Shown here: positions 1 to 8,653 of the stretch, in pieces
Numbering within the stretch: position 1 is the first letter of the stretch
How the letters are laid out: the number at the start of each line of letters is the position of its first letter
Assembly (NCBI GenBank): GCA_019752335.1
Contig: JAIEMJ010000011.1
Coordinates: 234,873 to 298,872, forward strand
Reading direction: 5' to 3'
Length of the DNA: 64,000 nucleotides
Source of the DNA: Bryobacteraceae bacterium
GTDB lineage: Bacteria > Acidobacteriota > Terriglobia > Bryobacterales > Bryobacteraceae
Position numbers and translations under genes: made by a program
Notes under the pieces: generated by a model
Database searches by the model: none
What the model saw: only the letters and a program-made list of their open reading frames with translations
What the model was told of the DNA's origin: nothing

Positions 1-1
1 C

Positions 2-862
2 ATCATCAACCAACTCCGGAGCGCCTACCAGCCCTACCGCTTGCGGATGCCACTCGCGCAAACCGACCAATGGCGTCCGCACGGCTGGAGCCTGCGCGTA
101 TCCTTCAACGGCCACCGCCCCCTCCGTCTTCTGCTCGACACCGGCGCCCGAGGAATCCTGCTCTCGACGCGTCTGGCGGCCACCTTAGGACTGGAACCAC
201 TCAGCGACGCGCTGGTGGGCGGTTTCGGCGAAGGCCAGCGCCAGACCGCGACTTCCCTGCTTGCCGCACGGGTAACTATTGATGACCAACTCGAACTCGG
301 CAATGTGATCGTCGAAGCCGCCCCTCAGCGTTTCGTCCAAGGCATCGACGGCCTGATCAGTCCCGCGCTCTTCTCGCACTTCCTGATTACTTGCCATGGC
401 CGCAAGAAGCAACTGGAGCTAACTCCGTTCCCCGGGCATCAGGGCCACGAAGGCGCCAGCGACCGTCCTTGGGCCAGCCACCAGCCCCCGGCCCTCGCCG
501 CCGGCTTTACGCCTTACCGGCGTCTCGGGCATTTGTTGCTGTTAGAAGATGGAAATGAAAAGCAGTTCGTGCTCGACTCCGGCGCCGGCTACAGCATCGT
601 GCATGAAACGCTCCCGAGCTTGAACGCCCGCACCGTTGCGCTTCAAGGAGCATCAGGAAACTTACTGGCGAACCGCCCTGAGATGCCCGCCCACTTCACC
701 CTACCCGGCCTCGACAGTTGGACCCCCGAAGTGGTGGCGATGAACCTCACGCCGGTCTCCGAAGCCTTTGGCGTCCGTCTCTCTGGCTTCCTGGGTTTCC
801 CCATCTGGAAGAATCGCGAACTGACGCTCGACCCGCGCAACGGCTCCTATCGGATTCGCTAA
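2..862 (+). CDS. retropepsin-like aspartyl protease, 5' partial
   Basis: Probable pepsin/retropepsin-fold aspartic protease, cut by the window edge: the frame is open to base 2, and the first in-frame ATG is at 41. Two catalytic-type motifs are visible, LLLDTGARG (Asp33 counting from the ATG at 41) and FVLDSGAGYS (Asp179). This gives a tandem arrangement in which each half supplies one active-site Asp. Each motif sits in the hydrophobic-strand context typical of the family. Any signal peptide would be upstream of the window, so location is unknown, although relatives in acidobacteria are usually exported. It converges on hspR with only a 6-base gap. The substrate cannot be inferred. Confidence 0.75.
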   Translation: MINQLRSAYQPYRLRMPLAQTDQWRPHGWSLRVSFNGHRPLRLLLDTGARGILLSTRLAATLGLEPLSDALVGGFGEGQRQTATSLLAARVTIDDQLELGNVIVEAAPQRFVQGIDGLISPALFSHFLITCHGRKKQLELTPFPGHQGHEGASDRPWASHQPPALAAGFTPYRRLGHLLLLEDGNEKQFVLDSGAGYSIVHETLPSLNARTVALQGASGNLLANRPEMPAHFTLPGLDSWTPEVVAMNLTPVSEAFGVRLSGFLGFPIWKNRELTLDPRNGSYRIR

Positions 863-868
863 CCAGGA

Positions 869-1240
869 CTACCGGCGCAGACGGCTCAACGGGATCAGCG
901 AGTTCCGCGGACCGCTATCCGGACCCGGCACCCGATCCCGCAACTCCACATTCAACTGCGTGACGAACTGCTCGAAGTGCTGCTGCATCGCCGACATCTT
1001 CTCACGCATATCGAGGATAATTCCCACACCCGCCAGATTCACGCCGAAGTCGCGCGTCAGCTTCAGAATCACTTCCAAACGTTCCAGGTCTTCCTCGGTA
1101 TACATGCGCGTATTGCCGTCGCTCCGCGAAGGCTTCAGCAAGCCTTCGCGCTCATACATGCGCAGCGTCTGCGGATGGATTTCATACTGTTCCGCGACCG
1201 ACGAAATCATGAAGGCCGCTTTTTGCCGGGCTTTGGCCAT
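869..1240 (-). CDS. hspR: MerR-family heat-shock repressor HspR
   Basis: A 123-residue MerR-type regulator. The N-terminal winged helix-turn-helix (about residues 11-60) reads ISSVAEQYEIHPQTLRMYER followed by EGLLKPSRS and NTRMYTEEDLERL, the classic HspR recognition region. The C-terminal half is a short helical dimerisation segment. HspR represses dnaK operons by binding HAIR inverted repeats, with DnaK acting as co-repressor in Actinobacteria. Here it is the last gene of dnaK-dnaJ-hspR, starting 4 bases after the dnaJ stop, and a HAIR-like site is present at the dnaK promoter. A longer in-frame reading upstream overlaps dnaJ and is rejected. The C-terminus is rich in Pro and Arg. Confidence 0.9.
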   Translation of the reverse strand: MAKARQKAAFMISSVAEQYEIHPQTLRMYEREGLLKPSRSDGNTRMYTEEDLERLEVILKLTRDFGVNLAGVGIILDMREKMSAMQQHFEQFVTQLNVELRDRVPGPDSGPRNSLIPLSRLRR

Positions 1241-1244
1241 GTGC

Positions 1245-2459
1245 TTACACCTTACTCCAGAGCTCTTGCCGCGGATCTTCGTCGGCGTGGAGCTGCGCGA
1301 GTTCCCGGAATAGCTCCCGGGTGCGTTCATCATTCGCAGGCGGCGACTGGATCTCGACTTCGACAATCTGGTCACCCCGCAGATTCTTGCGCGAGTTGAA
1401 GATGCCCTTCTCCCGCAAACGGAACTTCTGCCCGTTATGCGTGCCCTGCGGCACCTTGAGCAGCGCGCGTCCGTCGATGGTGGGCACTTCGATCTTCGTG
1501 CCCAGCACGGCTTCCCAAATGGTTACCGGCACCTTCACTTCAATGTTGTCGCCTTCGCGATGGAAGAGCGGATGCTGCTCCACGCGGATCGTGATGTAGA
1601 GATCGCCCGCCGGACTGCCCCCCTGCCCCGCGTTTCCCTTGCCCGCCACGCGCAACCGGCTGCCGTCCGCCGCGCCCGCCGGGATGCGGACCTCCACTGG
1701 CTCCGGACGCACCATCCGCCCCTCGCCCTGGCACCGCGGACACGCGTTCGTCAGCCGCCCCTTGCCTTGGCAACGCGCGCAAGGTACGTCAAAGCGCATC
1801 GCGCCCGCCATCTGTGTCACTTTGCCCTTGCCCGTGCAGGTGGAGCAAACGCTGCTGCCGGATCCCGCGCCCGACCCGTGGCAGACCTCGCAGGTCTCAT
1901 GACGGTTGATCGTGAGCCGCACCTGCGTCCCTTTGATCGATTGCCCAAAATCAATGTTCAGCGCGTACTCAAGATCCGTTCCCCGCTCCGCTTGCGCTTC
2001 CGGTTGCCGGCCACCGAAAAAGGAGGAGAAAAAGTCCTTAAATGAGCTACCGTTCTCGGCGTCGCCCGGCTGGCCAAAGCCACCGCCACCGCCGCCGCCA
2101 CGGGGACGGCCGCCTCCTTGCTGGCGTTGTTGTTCCGCGAAGAGATCGTCGAAGTCGAAGCCCCGAAAGTCGAAGCCAGGGGGGGCCTGTGCGCCGCCGG
2201 GTCCACCGGGGCCACCGCCGGAACCCATGTTGTCGGCATAAAAACCGTACGTATCGTAAAGCTGACGCTTCTTGCTGTCGTTGAGGACGTCGTACGCCTC
2301 TTGGACGCTTTTGAAGCGCTCTTCGGCGTCCTTGTCCCCAGGGTTGAGGTCAGGGTGGTTCTTCCGCGCCAGCTTCCGGTAAGCCTTGCGGATTTCGTCC
2401 TCGTTGGCGCCACGGGCCACGCCAAGCAGTTCGTAGTAGTCCTTCTTTTTCGTCGCCAT
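1245..2459 (-). CDS. dnaJ: chaperone protein DnaJ
   Basis: Type I Hsp40 co-chaperone that stimulates DnaK ATPase activity and hands over unfolded substrates in the cytoplasm. Visible domains in order: a J domain (residues 1-75) with the HPD motif at 35-37, a long Gly/Phe-rich linker (about 79-150) containing a seven-glycine run, and four CxxCxGxG-type zinc repeats (about 190-247: CEVCHGSG, CSTCTGKG, CARCQGKG, CPRCQGEG). A C-terminal substrate-binding beta domain follows, with LYITIRVEQHPLFHREGDNI. At 404 residues it is slightly longer than the usual 370-380, mostly because of the linker. It lies between dnaK (60-base gap) and hspR (4-base gap), so it is presumably HspR-regulated. No grpE is in the operon. 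Confidence 0.97.
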   Translation of the reverse strand: MATKKKDYYELLGVARGANEDEIRKAYRKLARKNHPDLNPGDKDAEERFKSVQEAYDVLNDSKKRQLYDTYGFYADNMGSGGGPGGPGGAQAPPGFDFRGFDFDDLFAEQQRQQGGGRPRGGGGGGGFGQPGDAENGSSFKDFFSSFFGGRQPEAQAERGTDLEYALNIDFGQSIKGTQVRLTINRHETCEVCHGSGAGSGSSVCSTCTGKGKVTQMAGAMRFDVPCARCQGKGRLTNACPRCQGEGRMVRPEPVEVRIPAGAADGSRLRVAGKGNAGQGGSPAGDLYITIRVEQHPLFHREGDNIEVKVPVTIWEAVLGTKIEVPTIDGRALLKVPQGTHNGQKFRLREKGIFNSRKNLRGDQIVEVEIQSPPANDERTRELFRELAQLHADEDPRQELWSKV

Positions 2460-2519
2460 GTGGCCCTTTCGGCAAGAGGCGCGGACCCATCGAGGAGTCC
2501 GCGCCCGCGGCGATTGCGC

Positions 2520-4439
2520 TTACTTCTTGTCGTCGACGTCGACGAACTCGGCGTCCACGACGTTATCCTTCTTCTCGGCTCCGGGAGCGTCAGAAGCACC
2601 GGCCCCGGCGGCCGCGCCAGAAGCGGCCGCATCGGGCGCCGCCTTGCTGTACATCGCCTCGGCTAGCTTGTGGCTCGACGCCGTCAGCTTGTCCTTCGCC
2701 GCATTGATCTCTTCCAGGCTGCCGCTGGCGATGGCCTTCTTCGTCTCTTCGAGCGCCGCCTCGACGTTCTTGGCGTCGTCGTCCGAGATCTTGTCGCGAT
2801 GCTCCTTCAGCATCTTCTCGACGTTGTAGACCATGGCGTCGGTCTGGTTGCGTGCTTCAATCACGTCCCGCTGGCGCTTGTCCTCGGCGGAGTTCGCCTC
2901 GGCGTCCTTCGCCATCTTGTCCACCTCGTCCTTCGAAAGGCCGGAGGACGACGTGATGGTGATCTTCTGCTCGTTATTCGTCGCGCGATCCTTCGCCGAC
3001 ACGTTCAGAATGCCGTTCGCGTCAATGTCGAACGTCACTTCCACCTGCGGGATGCCGCGCGAAGCCGGCGGAATGCCCACCAGTTGGAAAACACCCAGCA
3101 TGCGGTTGTCGCGGGCCATGGCGCGTTCGCCCTGATAGACCTTGATCTCCACCGACGTCTGGTTATCGGACGCCGTCGAGAAGACCTCGCTCTTGCGCGT
3201 CGGAATGGTCGTGTTACGCTCGATCAGCTTGGTGAAGACGCCACCCAGGGTCTCAATGCCCAGGGACAGCGGGGTCACGTCCAATAGCAGGACGTCCTTC
3301 ACTTCGCCACCCAAGACGCCACCCTGTACGGCGGCGCCGACGGCGACTACTTCGTCCGGGTTCACGGTCTTATTCGGGTCCTTCCCGAAGAAGTTGCGCA
3401 CCAGCTCCATCACCTTGGGAATGCGCGTCGAGCCGCCCACCAGCACCACTTCGTCGATCTTATCGGGCGTCAGTCCGGCATCGGCCAAGGCCTGCTTACA
3501 GGGGCCAATCGTGCGCTCCAACAGATCGGCTACCATCTGCTCAAAGCGCGCGCGCGTCAGCTTCTTCACCATATGCTTCGGACCCGTGCTGGGGTCGCCG
3601 TAGATGAACGGCAGATTCAGCTCGGTTTCGAGCAACGTGGAGAGCTCGATCTTGGCCTTCTCGGCCGCTTCGCGCAGGCGCTGCAACGCCATCTTGTCGC
3701 GCGACAGATCGACGCCTTCTTCATTCTTAAACTCCGCGATCAACCAGTCGACAATGCGCTGGTCGACGTTGTCGCCGCCGAGGTGCGTGTCGCCGTTCGT
3801 CGACTTCACTTCCACCACACCGTCGCCCACCTCGAGAATCGAGATGTCGAACGTACCGCCGCCCAAGTCGTAAACGGCGATCGTCTCGTCCTTCTTTTTG
3901 TCGAGCCCGTAAGCCAACGCCGCCGCCGTCGGCTCGTTGATGATGCGCATCACCTCCAGGCCGGCAATCGTGCCCGCATCCTTGGTGGACTGGCGCTGGG
4001 CGTCGTTAAAGTATGCGGGCACCGTAATCACGGCCTTCGACACCTTCTCGCCCAGATAGCTCTCGGCCGCTTCCTTCAGCTTGGTGAGCACCATGGCCGA
4101 AATCTCGGGCGGCGACTGCTTCTGGGTGCCAATCTGCACGCGCGCGTCGCCGTTGTCGCCGCGAATCACCTGGTAAGGGATCAGCTTAGTCTCTTCGCCC
4201 ACTTCCTCGTAGCGCCGGCCCATAAACCGCTTGATCGAGTAGATGGTATTCTCAGGGTTGGTCACGGCTTGCCGCTTCGCGACTTGCCCCACCAGGCGCT
4301 CCCCGCTCTTGGTGAAACCCACCACAGACGGCGTCGTCCGGCCGCCCTCCTGGTTGGGAATGACTACCGGCTGGCCGTTTTCCATCACCGCGACCACGGA
4401 ATTGGTGGTGCCTAAATCGATACCAATGATCTTACTCAT
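2520..4439 (-). CDS. dnaK: chaperone protein DnaK (Hsp70)
   Basis: Hsp70 ATPase chaperone, 639 residues. The nucleotide-binding domain starts with [18 protein letters not shown] and contains [11 protein letters not shown]. The substrate-binding domain and helical lid follow, and the tail ends in the conserved acidic motif [14 protein letters not shown]. The start at 4439 is preceded by a strong Shine-Dalgarno sequence (GAGGAG, 7-8 bases upstream), so in-frame codons further upstream are not used. It is the first gene of dnaK-dnaJ-hspR. Its start codon overlaps that of the divergent modA by two bases within a CATG. The promoter and HAIR-like operator lie at 4530-4559. Confidence 0.98.
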   Translation of the reverse strand: MSKIIGIDLGTTNSVVAVMENGQPVVIPNQEGGRTTPSVVGFTKSGERLVGQVAKRQAVTNPENTIYSIKRFMGRRYEEVGEETKLIPYQVIRGDNGDARVQIGTQKQSPPEISAMVLTKLKEAAESYLGEKVSKAVITVPAYFNDAQRQSTKDAGTIAGLEVMRIINEPTAAALAYGLDKKKDETIAVYDLGGGTFDISILEVGDGVVEVKSTNGDTHLGGDNVDQRIVDWLIAEFKNEEGVDLSRDKMALQRLREAAEKAKIELSTLLETELNLPFIYGDPSTGPKHMVKKLTRARFEQMVADLLERTIGPCKQALADAGLTPDKIDEVVLVGGSTRIPKVMELVRNFFGKDPNKTVNPDEVVAVGAAVQGGVLGGEVKDVLLLDVTPLSLGIETLGGVFTKLIERNTTIPTRKSEVFSTASDNQTSVEIKVYQGERAMARDNRMLGVFQLVGIPPASRGIPQVEVTFDIDANGILNVSAKDRATNNEQKITITSSSGLSKDEVDKMAKDAEANSAEDKRQRDVIEARNQTDAMVYNVEKMLKEHRDKISDDDAKNVEAALEETKKAIASGSLEEINAAKDKLTASSHKLAEAMYSKAAPDAAASGAAAGAGASDAPGAEKKDNVVDAEFVDVDDKK

Positions 4440-5247
4440 GAAAACTCCTCGCTCTCGCTCACACTCTCTGATCTCGCGACTATTGCTACGGCTACCATTC
4501 GGGGTCGCACTTGCTCTTAGTCTGCTTGTAGTATCGAACTTTAGTGCATCACTGTCAAGTCTTTCGGCCCAGGACCCTCTCCTCGTCGCCGCCGCCTCTG
4601 ACCTTGCCCCCATCCAAACCCTTTTACAGCAACAATATCCAGGCCCCGTCACCTTCACCTTCGGCTCCTCCGGCATGCTCGCGCGGCAGATCGAAAATGG
4701 GGCCCCTTTTGACCTTTTTCTCTCGGCCGACGAATATCAGGTCGAGCCGCTGGTGAAAAAGAACAAAGTAGATCCGGACTCACGGCAGATTTATGCCATT
4801 GGCCGCGTTGCCCTCTGGTCAAAATCCGGAGCGTACCGGGAACTGGGCGATCTGGCGAAGGCCAAGACCATCGCCATTGCCAATCCTCTCACCGCGCCCT
4901 ATGGCCGGGCCGCGAAAGAGGTACTGGAGCGTTCTGGCCTTTGGCCGCAGGTTCAGGAGCGGGTGGTGCAGGCGGAGACGACGCGGCAAGCCTATCAATT
5001 TGCCGAGTCCGGCAACGCCGACGTCTGCCTGACGGCTTACTCACTCGTCTTCGACCAGGGCGGCCTCCTGGTGAAGGACGAACTCCACCGTCCGCTACGC
5101 CAGATCGGCGTCGTCCTGAACAAGTCCAAGAAGCGGAAAGCTGCGGCCGCGTTTCTGGATTTCCTGCTCAGTCCCGCCGGGCGAAGCCTGCTCGCCACGC
5201 ACGGTTTCAACCTCATGCCCGGCGCACCCACGCTGCGCCGCCCTTAG
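4438..5247 (+). CDS. modA: molybdate-type ABC transporter substrate-binding protein ModA
   Basis: Periplasmic molybdate/tungstate-binding protein. An N-terminal signal peptide (hydrophobic [14 protein letters not shown], cleavage near SLSAQ) is followed by the family hallmarks [29 protein letters not shown] and DLFLSADEY, and near the end by [17 protein letters not shown]. The length of 269 residues is normal. The ATG at 4438 overlaps the dnaK start codon; a TTG at 4483 giving a shorter signal peptide is a plausible alternative. No modB, modC or modE is nearby, so the permease and ATPase must be elsewhere or this is an orphan binding protein. A 53-base gap separates it from ggt. Confidence 0.9.
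   Translation: MKTPRSRSHSLISRLLLRLPFGVALALSLLVVSNFSASLSSLSAQDPLLVAAASDLAPIQTLLQQQYPGPVTFTFGSSGMLARQIENGAPFDLFLSADEYQVEPLVKKNKVDPDSRQIYAIGRVALWSKSGAYRELGDLAKAKTIAIANPLTAPYGRAAKEVLERSGLWPQVQERVVQAETTRQAYQFAESGNADVCLTAYSLVFDQGGLLVKDELHRPLRQIGVVLNKSKKRKAAAAFLDFLLSPAGRSLLATHGFNLMPGAPTLRRP
4530..4559 (-). promoter_or_regulatory. dnaK promoter with HAIR-like HspR operator
   Basis: Read on the minus strand: TTGACA (4558-4553), a 17-base spacer, then GATACT (4535-4530), a near-consensus sigma-70 promoter about 90 bases before the dnaK start. The -35 box is embedded in CTTGACA-N7-ACTAAAG (4559-4539). This matches the HAIR consensus CTTGAGT-N7-ACTCAAG at 11 of 14 arm positions with the exact 7-base spacing. 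Repressor bound here would block the -35 element. The operon encodes HspR itself, so autoregulation is the natural reading. The site lies inside the signal-peptide coding part of modA on the other strand. Confidence 0.75.
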
Positions 5248-5300
5248 CCATCAACATTTGGCGCCAAAGACTCGCGGGCGCTTGGTAGACTCTGGAAAGC

Positions 5301-6965
5301 ATGCATCGCATACTTTCGGTCCTCCTCTCGGCCCTGCTCCTTTATTCGCAAGAGCGCTCGCAAAGCGGGCTGGAACTCGTGGCCGCGCGCCCCATGGTCG
5401 CGCAGCCGGAGCGGGCGCAGCGCGCCATGGTAGCCTCCGTACATCCCCTCGCCACGGAAGCCGGACTGGCCGTGCTGCGCCGGGGCGGCAACGCCGTCGA
5501 CGCCGCCGTCGCAGTGGGTGCGGCGCTGGCTGTCGTCCACCCCGAAGCCGGCAATCTGGGCGGCAGCGGCTACCTGCTGGTGGCCATGCGCGACGGCCGC
5601 ACCGGCGTCATCGACTATAGCGGCATGGCGCCCGGAGTCTCGAAGCCAGGCATGTTTGCCACTCCGGCGGAGGCAACTTTGGGCCACAAGTCCGTCGCCG
5701 TGCCGGGCACACCCGCCGGGCTGGGGCTCGCGCACGAGAAGTTCGGGCGCCTGGCTTGGAGCGCCGTGCTGGAACCGGCTTACGACCTGGCCAAGAAGGG
5801 CTTCCCGGCCTCTCTCCGTATGGAACTCATCCTCCGGCTGCAGGTGCCGGTGATGAAAAGGTATCCCGAAGCCGCCAAGCTCTTTTTGCACGGCGGCGAC
5901 ACGCCTCTGAAGCAAGGCGAGCGTCTCGTGCAGCCGGAACTCGCCGCCACCATCGCGCGGCTGCGCAAGGGCGGCTGGCGCGAGTTCTACCAGGGCGAAA
6001 CCGCCAAGCGCATCGCCGCCGATATGGCGGCCAACGGTGGCTTCATCACCGTCGCCGACCTGCGCGGCTACGAAGCCAAACTGCTGGCGCCTTTGCGGAC
6101 CACCTATCGCGGCTTCCCCGTCCTGACGGCGCCCCCGAGTTCGTCGGGCGGCGCGGCCCTGGTGGTAGCGCTGAACGTGCTGGAGCAGCACCAACTCCCG
6201 CTCGGCAGCGAGGGCTCCGCAAAGGCTCGCCACCTGCAGATTGAGGCGCTACGGCGCGGCTTTGCCGCGCGTCGGCTGATGATTCAAGAGGGTACGCTCG
6301 GCGTGGACGAAGCGATCAGCAAGGCCTACGCGGCCAAGTCCGGCGCGAACCTGAGCGAAGAGAAGGCTACTCCGCAACAGCGCGGCCGCGCAACGGACAA
6401 CGAGAGTACCGATACCACGCATTTCACCGTCGTCGACGAAGACGGCAATATCGTCTCCAACACCTACACCTTGAGTGGCTTCTACGGCTCGCAGGTGATC
6501 GCCAAAGGCACCGGCGTCCTGCTCAACAACCACATGAGCGTCTTCTCCAACCGCCCGGGCCGCGCCGATTCCGTGGCCCCCGGCAAGCGTTACGCTTCCA
6601 CCATGGCGCCGTCCCTCATCGCGAAGCCGGACGGCACTCCCTGGGTCGCCTTCGGTACGCCCGGCGGCGCCACCATTCCGAGTACGCTGTTTCAGATTGT
6701 GACGAACATCGTCGACTTCAAGATGTCCCTGCGCGACGCTCTCGAATTCCCCCGCATTCACTTTGACCTGATCGCCAATCGCACCGACGCGGAGCCCGCC
6801 GCGCTCGTCTACGACGTCGCCGAGCGCTTGACCCAAATGGGACACACGCTGAATCCAAAGCTACGTTCGCAAGGCGATGTGCAGGCCGTGATGATTGAAG
6901 AGGGAACGAATTGGCGGGTCGGTTGGAGCGACGGCCGCCGCGGCGGATCGGTGAAGGGCTACTAG
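5301..6965 (+). CDS. ggt: gamma-glutamyltransferase
   Basis: N-terminal-nucleophile hydrolase that cleaves glutathione and other gamma-glutamyl compounds and transfers the glutamyl group. A signal peptide (MHRILSVLLSALLLYSQ) predicts periplasmic or extracellular location. The 554-residue precursor has the large-subunit signatures HPEAGNLGGSGYLL and APPSSSGGAAL. The autocleavage site is at Thr372 in STDTTHFTVVDEDGN, where the new N-terminal Thr is the nucleophile. The small subunit carries the family motifs GVLLNNHMSVF, YASTMAPSLI and GTPGGATIP. It reads co-directionally after modA but is probably independent of it. Confidence 0.95.
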   Translation: MHRILSVLLSALLLYSQERSQSGLELVAARPMVAQPERAQRAMVASVHPLATEAGLAVLRRGGNAVDAAVAVGAALAVVHPEAGNLGGSGYLLVAMRDGRTGVIDYSGMAPGVSKPGMFATPAEATLGHKSVAVPGTPAGLGLAHEKFGRLAWSAVLEPAYDLAKKGFPASLRMELILRLQVPVMKRYPEAAKLFLHGGDTPLKQGERLVQPELAATIARLRKGGWREFYQGETAKRIAADMAANGGFITVADLRGYEAKLLAPLRTTYRGFPVLTAPPSSSGGAALVVALNVLEQHQLPLGSEGSAKARHLQIEALRRGFAARRLMIQEGTLGVDEAISKAYAAKSGANLSEEKATPQQRGRATDNESTDTTHFTVVDEDGNIVSNTYTLSGFYGSQVIAKGTGVLLNNHMSVFSNRPGRADSVAPGKRYASTMAPSLIAKPDGTPWVAFGTPGGATIPSTLFQIVTNIVDFKMSLRDALEFPRIHFDLIANRTDAEPAALVYDVAERLTQMGHTLNPKLRSQGDVQAVMIEEGTNWRVGWSDGRRGGSVKGY

Positions 6966-7105
6966 ATGCTCTCCTCGAACGTCAGGGAGGGGATCTTTGC
7001 CCTCCGGGAGCGAAAACCGGAAAGCCCTTCGCGTAAGCGGCGGGCCCGTTTCGCGCGAAAAACCCTAGCAAAACAACTTCTAACCGGGCTCGTTTGGGCG
7101 AAGCC

Positions 7106-8026
7106 TTAAAACGGGAAGTCGTTCTTGCGTGGCGCCGCTTGAGCAACGACAGCTTTCAAATAGCGGTAGGGATTCACCGGAGCTCCGCTCACGCGGACCT
7201 CATAGTGGAGATGGGGGCCCGTAACGCGTCCGGTCGCGCCAGAGTAGCCGACCACTTCCCCCCGCCGTACTTCCTGGCCCACCAGGTAGCCCACCTTCGA
7301 GAGATGTCCGTATAGCGTCTCAAGGCCATTACCGTGATTCACCACCACCGCCAAGCCATAGCCACCGTTCCAGCCCGAAACCGTCACCCGGCCATCTGCC
7401 GTGGCGCGGATGGGTGTCCCAGGGTTGACGACAATATCCACACCCGGGTGAAATTCTCCCAGCCCGGAGAAGGGATCGCGCCGCATGCCGAAAAAGCTGG
7501 TGAGTTGGCCGTTAGCCGGCCAAAGGCCCGGAACAGAGTCCGGATTCACGAAATTTGAGGCGCCTGGCCGGGACCGGCGTAAAGAGGTAAAGTTGATCGA
7601 CTTCAGGTAGCTGTATTGTTCGACAGTCTCGGCGATCGTGGGAACCAGGCGGCCTTCGCTCATCGGGGTACCACCACCGATGCTCGTTGCTTGGCCCATT
7701 GAGGAGCCGCGTTTCTGAATCCCGTAGGCACTCGAAACTTCCATAGCGAACAATTGGAGGGTCGCCATCTGCTGAGACTGCACCGTGTTCTGCTTCTGCA
7801 AGGACTGGTATCGGTCCTGGAGCGACTCGAGCTGCGAGCGCATCACGTTGTAATTGCTGACTTTCCACCACATCCGGGCATAACTGGAAGCCATTCCAGC
7901 CAGGGTGACAAAGCCAAACAAGGCCAAGCCAAACACGCCGTAAAGGACGGTGTAGGGGACGTGGATCCGGCGCAGACGCCCATGTAGGGAATGCGCTAAC
8001 ACCACAATGAAATACGGTTGCTGCAA
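7106..8026 (-). CDS. membrane-anchored M23 (LytM-type) peptidase
   Basis: Envelope zinc metallopeptidase predicted to act on peptidoglycan cross-links, or as an amidase activator. Order: short cytoplasmic N-terminus, one membrane segment (about 26-48), a coiled-coil region (about 55-100, SQLESLQDRYQSLQKQN), a linker, then the M23 domain from about 175. Metal-site motifs are intact: HPGVD (His193, Asp197) and GPHLHYE (His272, His274), with the conserved ETLYGHLSK between. At 306 residues it matches the family found near cell-shape and division genes, but no such genes flank it here. It converges on ggt across 140 bases. Its promoter is probably at 8182-8211. Confidence 0.9.
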   Translation of the reverse strand: MQQPYFIVVLAHSLHGRLRRIHVPYTVLYGVFGLALFGFVTLAGMASSYARMWWKVSNYNVMRSQLESLQDRYQSLQKQNTVQSQQMATLQLFAMEVSSAYGIQKRGSSMGQATSIGGGTPMSEGRLVPTIAETVEQYSYLKSINFTSLRRSRPGASNFVNPDSVPGLWPANGQLTSFFGMRRDPFSGLGEFHPGVDIVVNPGTPIRATADGRVTVSGWNGGYGLAVVVNHGNGLETLYGHLSKVGYLVGQEVRRGEVVGYSGATGRVTGPHLHYEVRVSGAPVNPYRYLKAVVAQAAPRKNDFPF

Positions 8027-8181
8027 AAAAACTCCCAGCCTAGCCCAGTGGGGCCTGATTCTCTCGAGTAGCCCGTGCAGGCCAAACTCGCTATCCCTTC
8101 GCCCGGTCTCTTCCTCCGAGTGACGAATTACTAAGAATTGGGATGATGTCTAGTGCCAATTGCTCACTAGCGAATCCCTAG

Positions 8182-8211
8182 ATATTAACAGACTGGAAAC
8201 AAGTGTGTCAA
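8182..8211 (-). promoter_or_regulatory. sigma-70-type promoter for the M23 peptidase gene
   Basis: On the minus strand, TTGACA (8211-8206), an 18-base spacer, then TAATAT (8187-8182): a perfect -35 and a 5 of 6 -10 box. This gives a leader of about 150 bases before the start at 8026. The surrounding 8027-8294 gap is clearly more AT-rich than the genes. It also contains a small hairpin, TGTGTC-AACCC-GACACA (8204-8220), that overlaps the -35 box and could be an operator. Confidence 0.65.
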
Positions 8212-8294
8212 CCCGACACAGTACTATGGACACACCTGGGGCAACCACGTGGAAACGCTTGTAAAACATGGGAGTTAATTAACACCGTACGGGG

Positions 8295-8627
8295 TCAATA
8301 ACGTGGTACTAGACGGTCGATCTGGAGGCTCCAGGCGTCGATCCCGCCTGTCATGCTCGTTACATTTTCCACACCCTGTTGACGCAGCCAATTGGCCACA
8401 TTCAAACTGCGCATTCCATGGTGGCAGTAGACAACCAGTGTTCCGCGATCCGCCAGCCGCTCCACTTCCGCCAGCCGCTGCGGAATGGTATTCATCGGGA
8501 TCAACTCGGCATTCGCGAGACGACAGAGATCGGTTTCAAAGGGCTCGCGGCAGTCCAGCAGCACCAGCGGCTCGCCCGCGTCGAGCTTTTGTTTCACTTC
8601 GATGACAGTGGTTTCCAGGCTAGTCAT
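8295..8627 (-). CDS. rhodanese-like domain protein
   Basis: Single-domain rhodanese of 110 residues. The active-site loop YCHHGMRS contains the catalytic Cys68, preceded by VLLDCREPFE, the conserved Asp-Cys-Arg-Glu strand, and followed by NVTSMTGGIDAW. Such proteins accept and donate sulfane sulfur as a persulfide on the Cys. The start at 8627 (MTSLETT) fits the domain; an ATG at 8648 would add seven residues. It is divergent from the S41 peptidase, with only about 26 bases between starts, so promoters must overlap coding or be very compact. No partner cue reveals the sulfur acceptor. Confidence 0.9.
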   Translation of the reverse strand: MTSLETTVIEVKQKLDAGEPLVLLDCREPFETDLCRLANAELIPMNTIPQRLAEVERLADRGTLVVYCHHGMRSLNVANWLRQQGVENVTSMTGGIDAWSLQIDRLVPRY

Positions 8628-8653
8628 AATCGTCCAAGCTACAATCATAGCGA

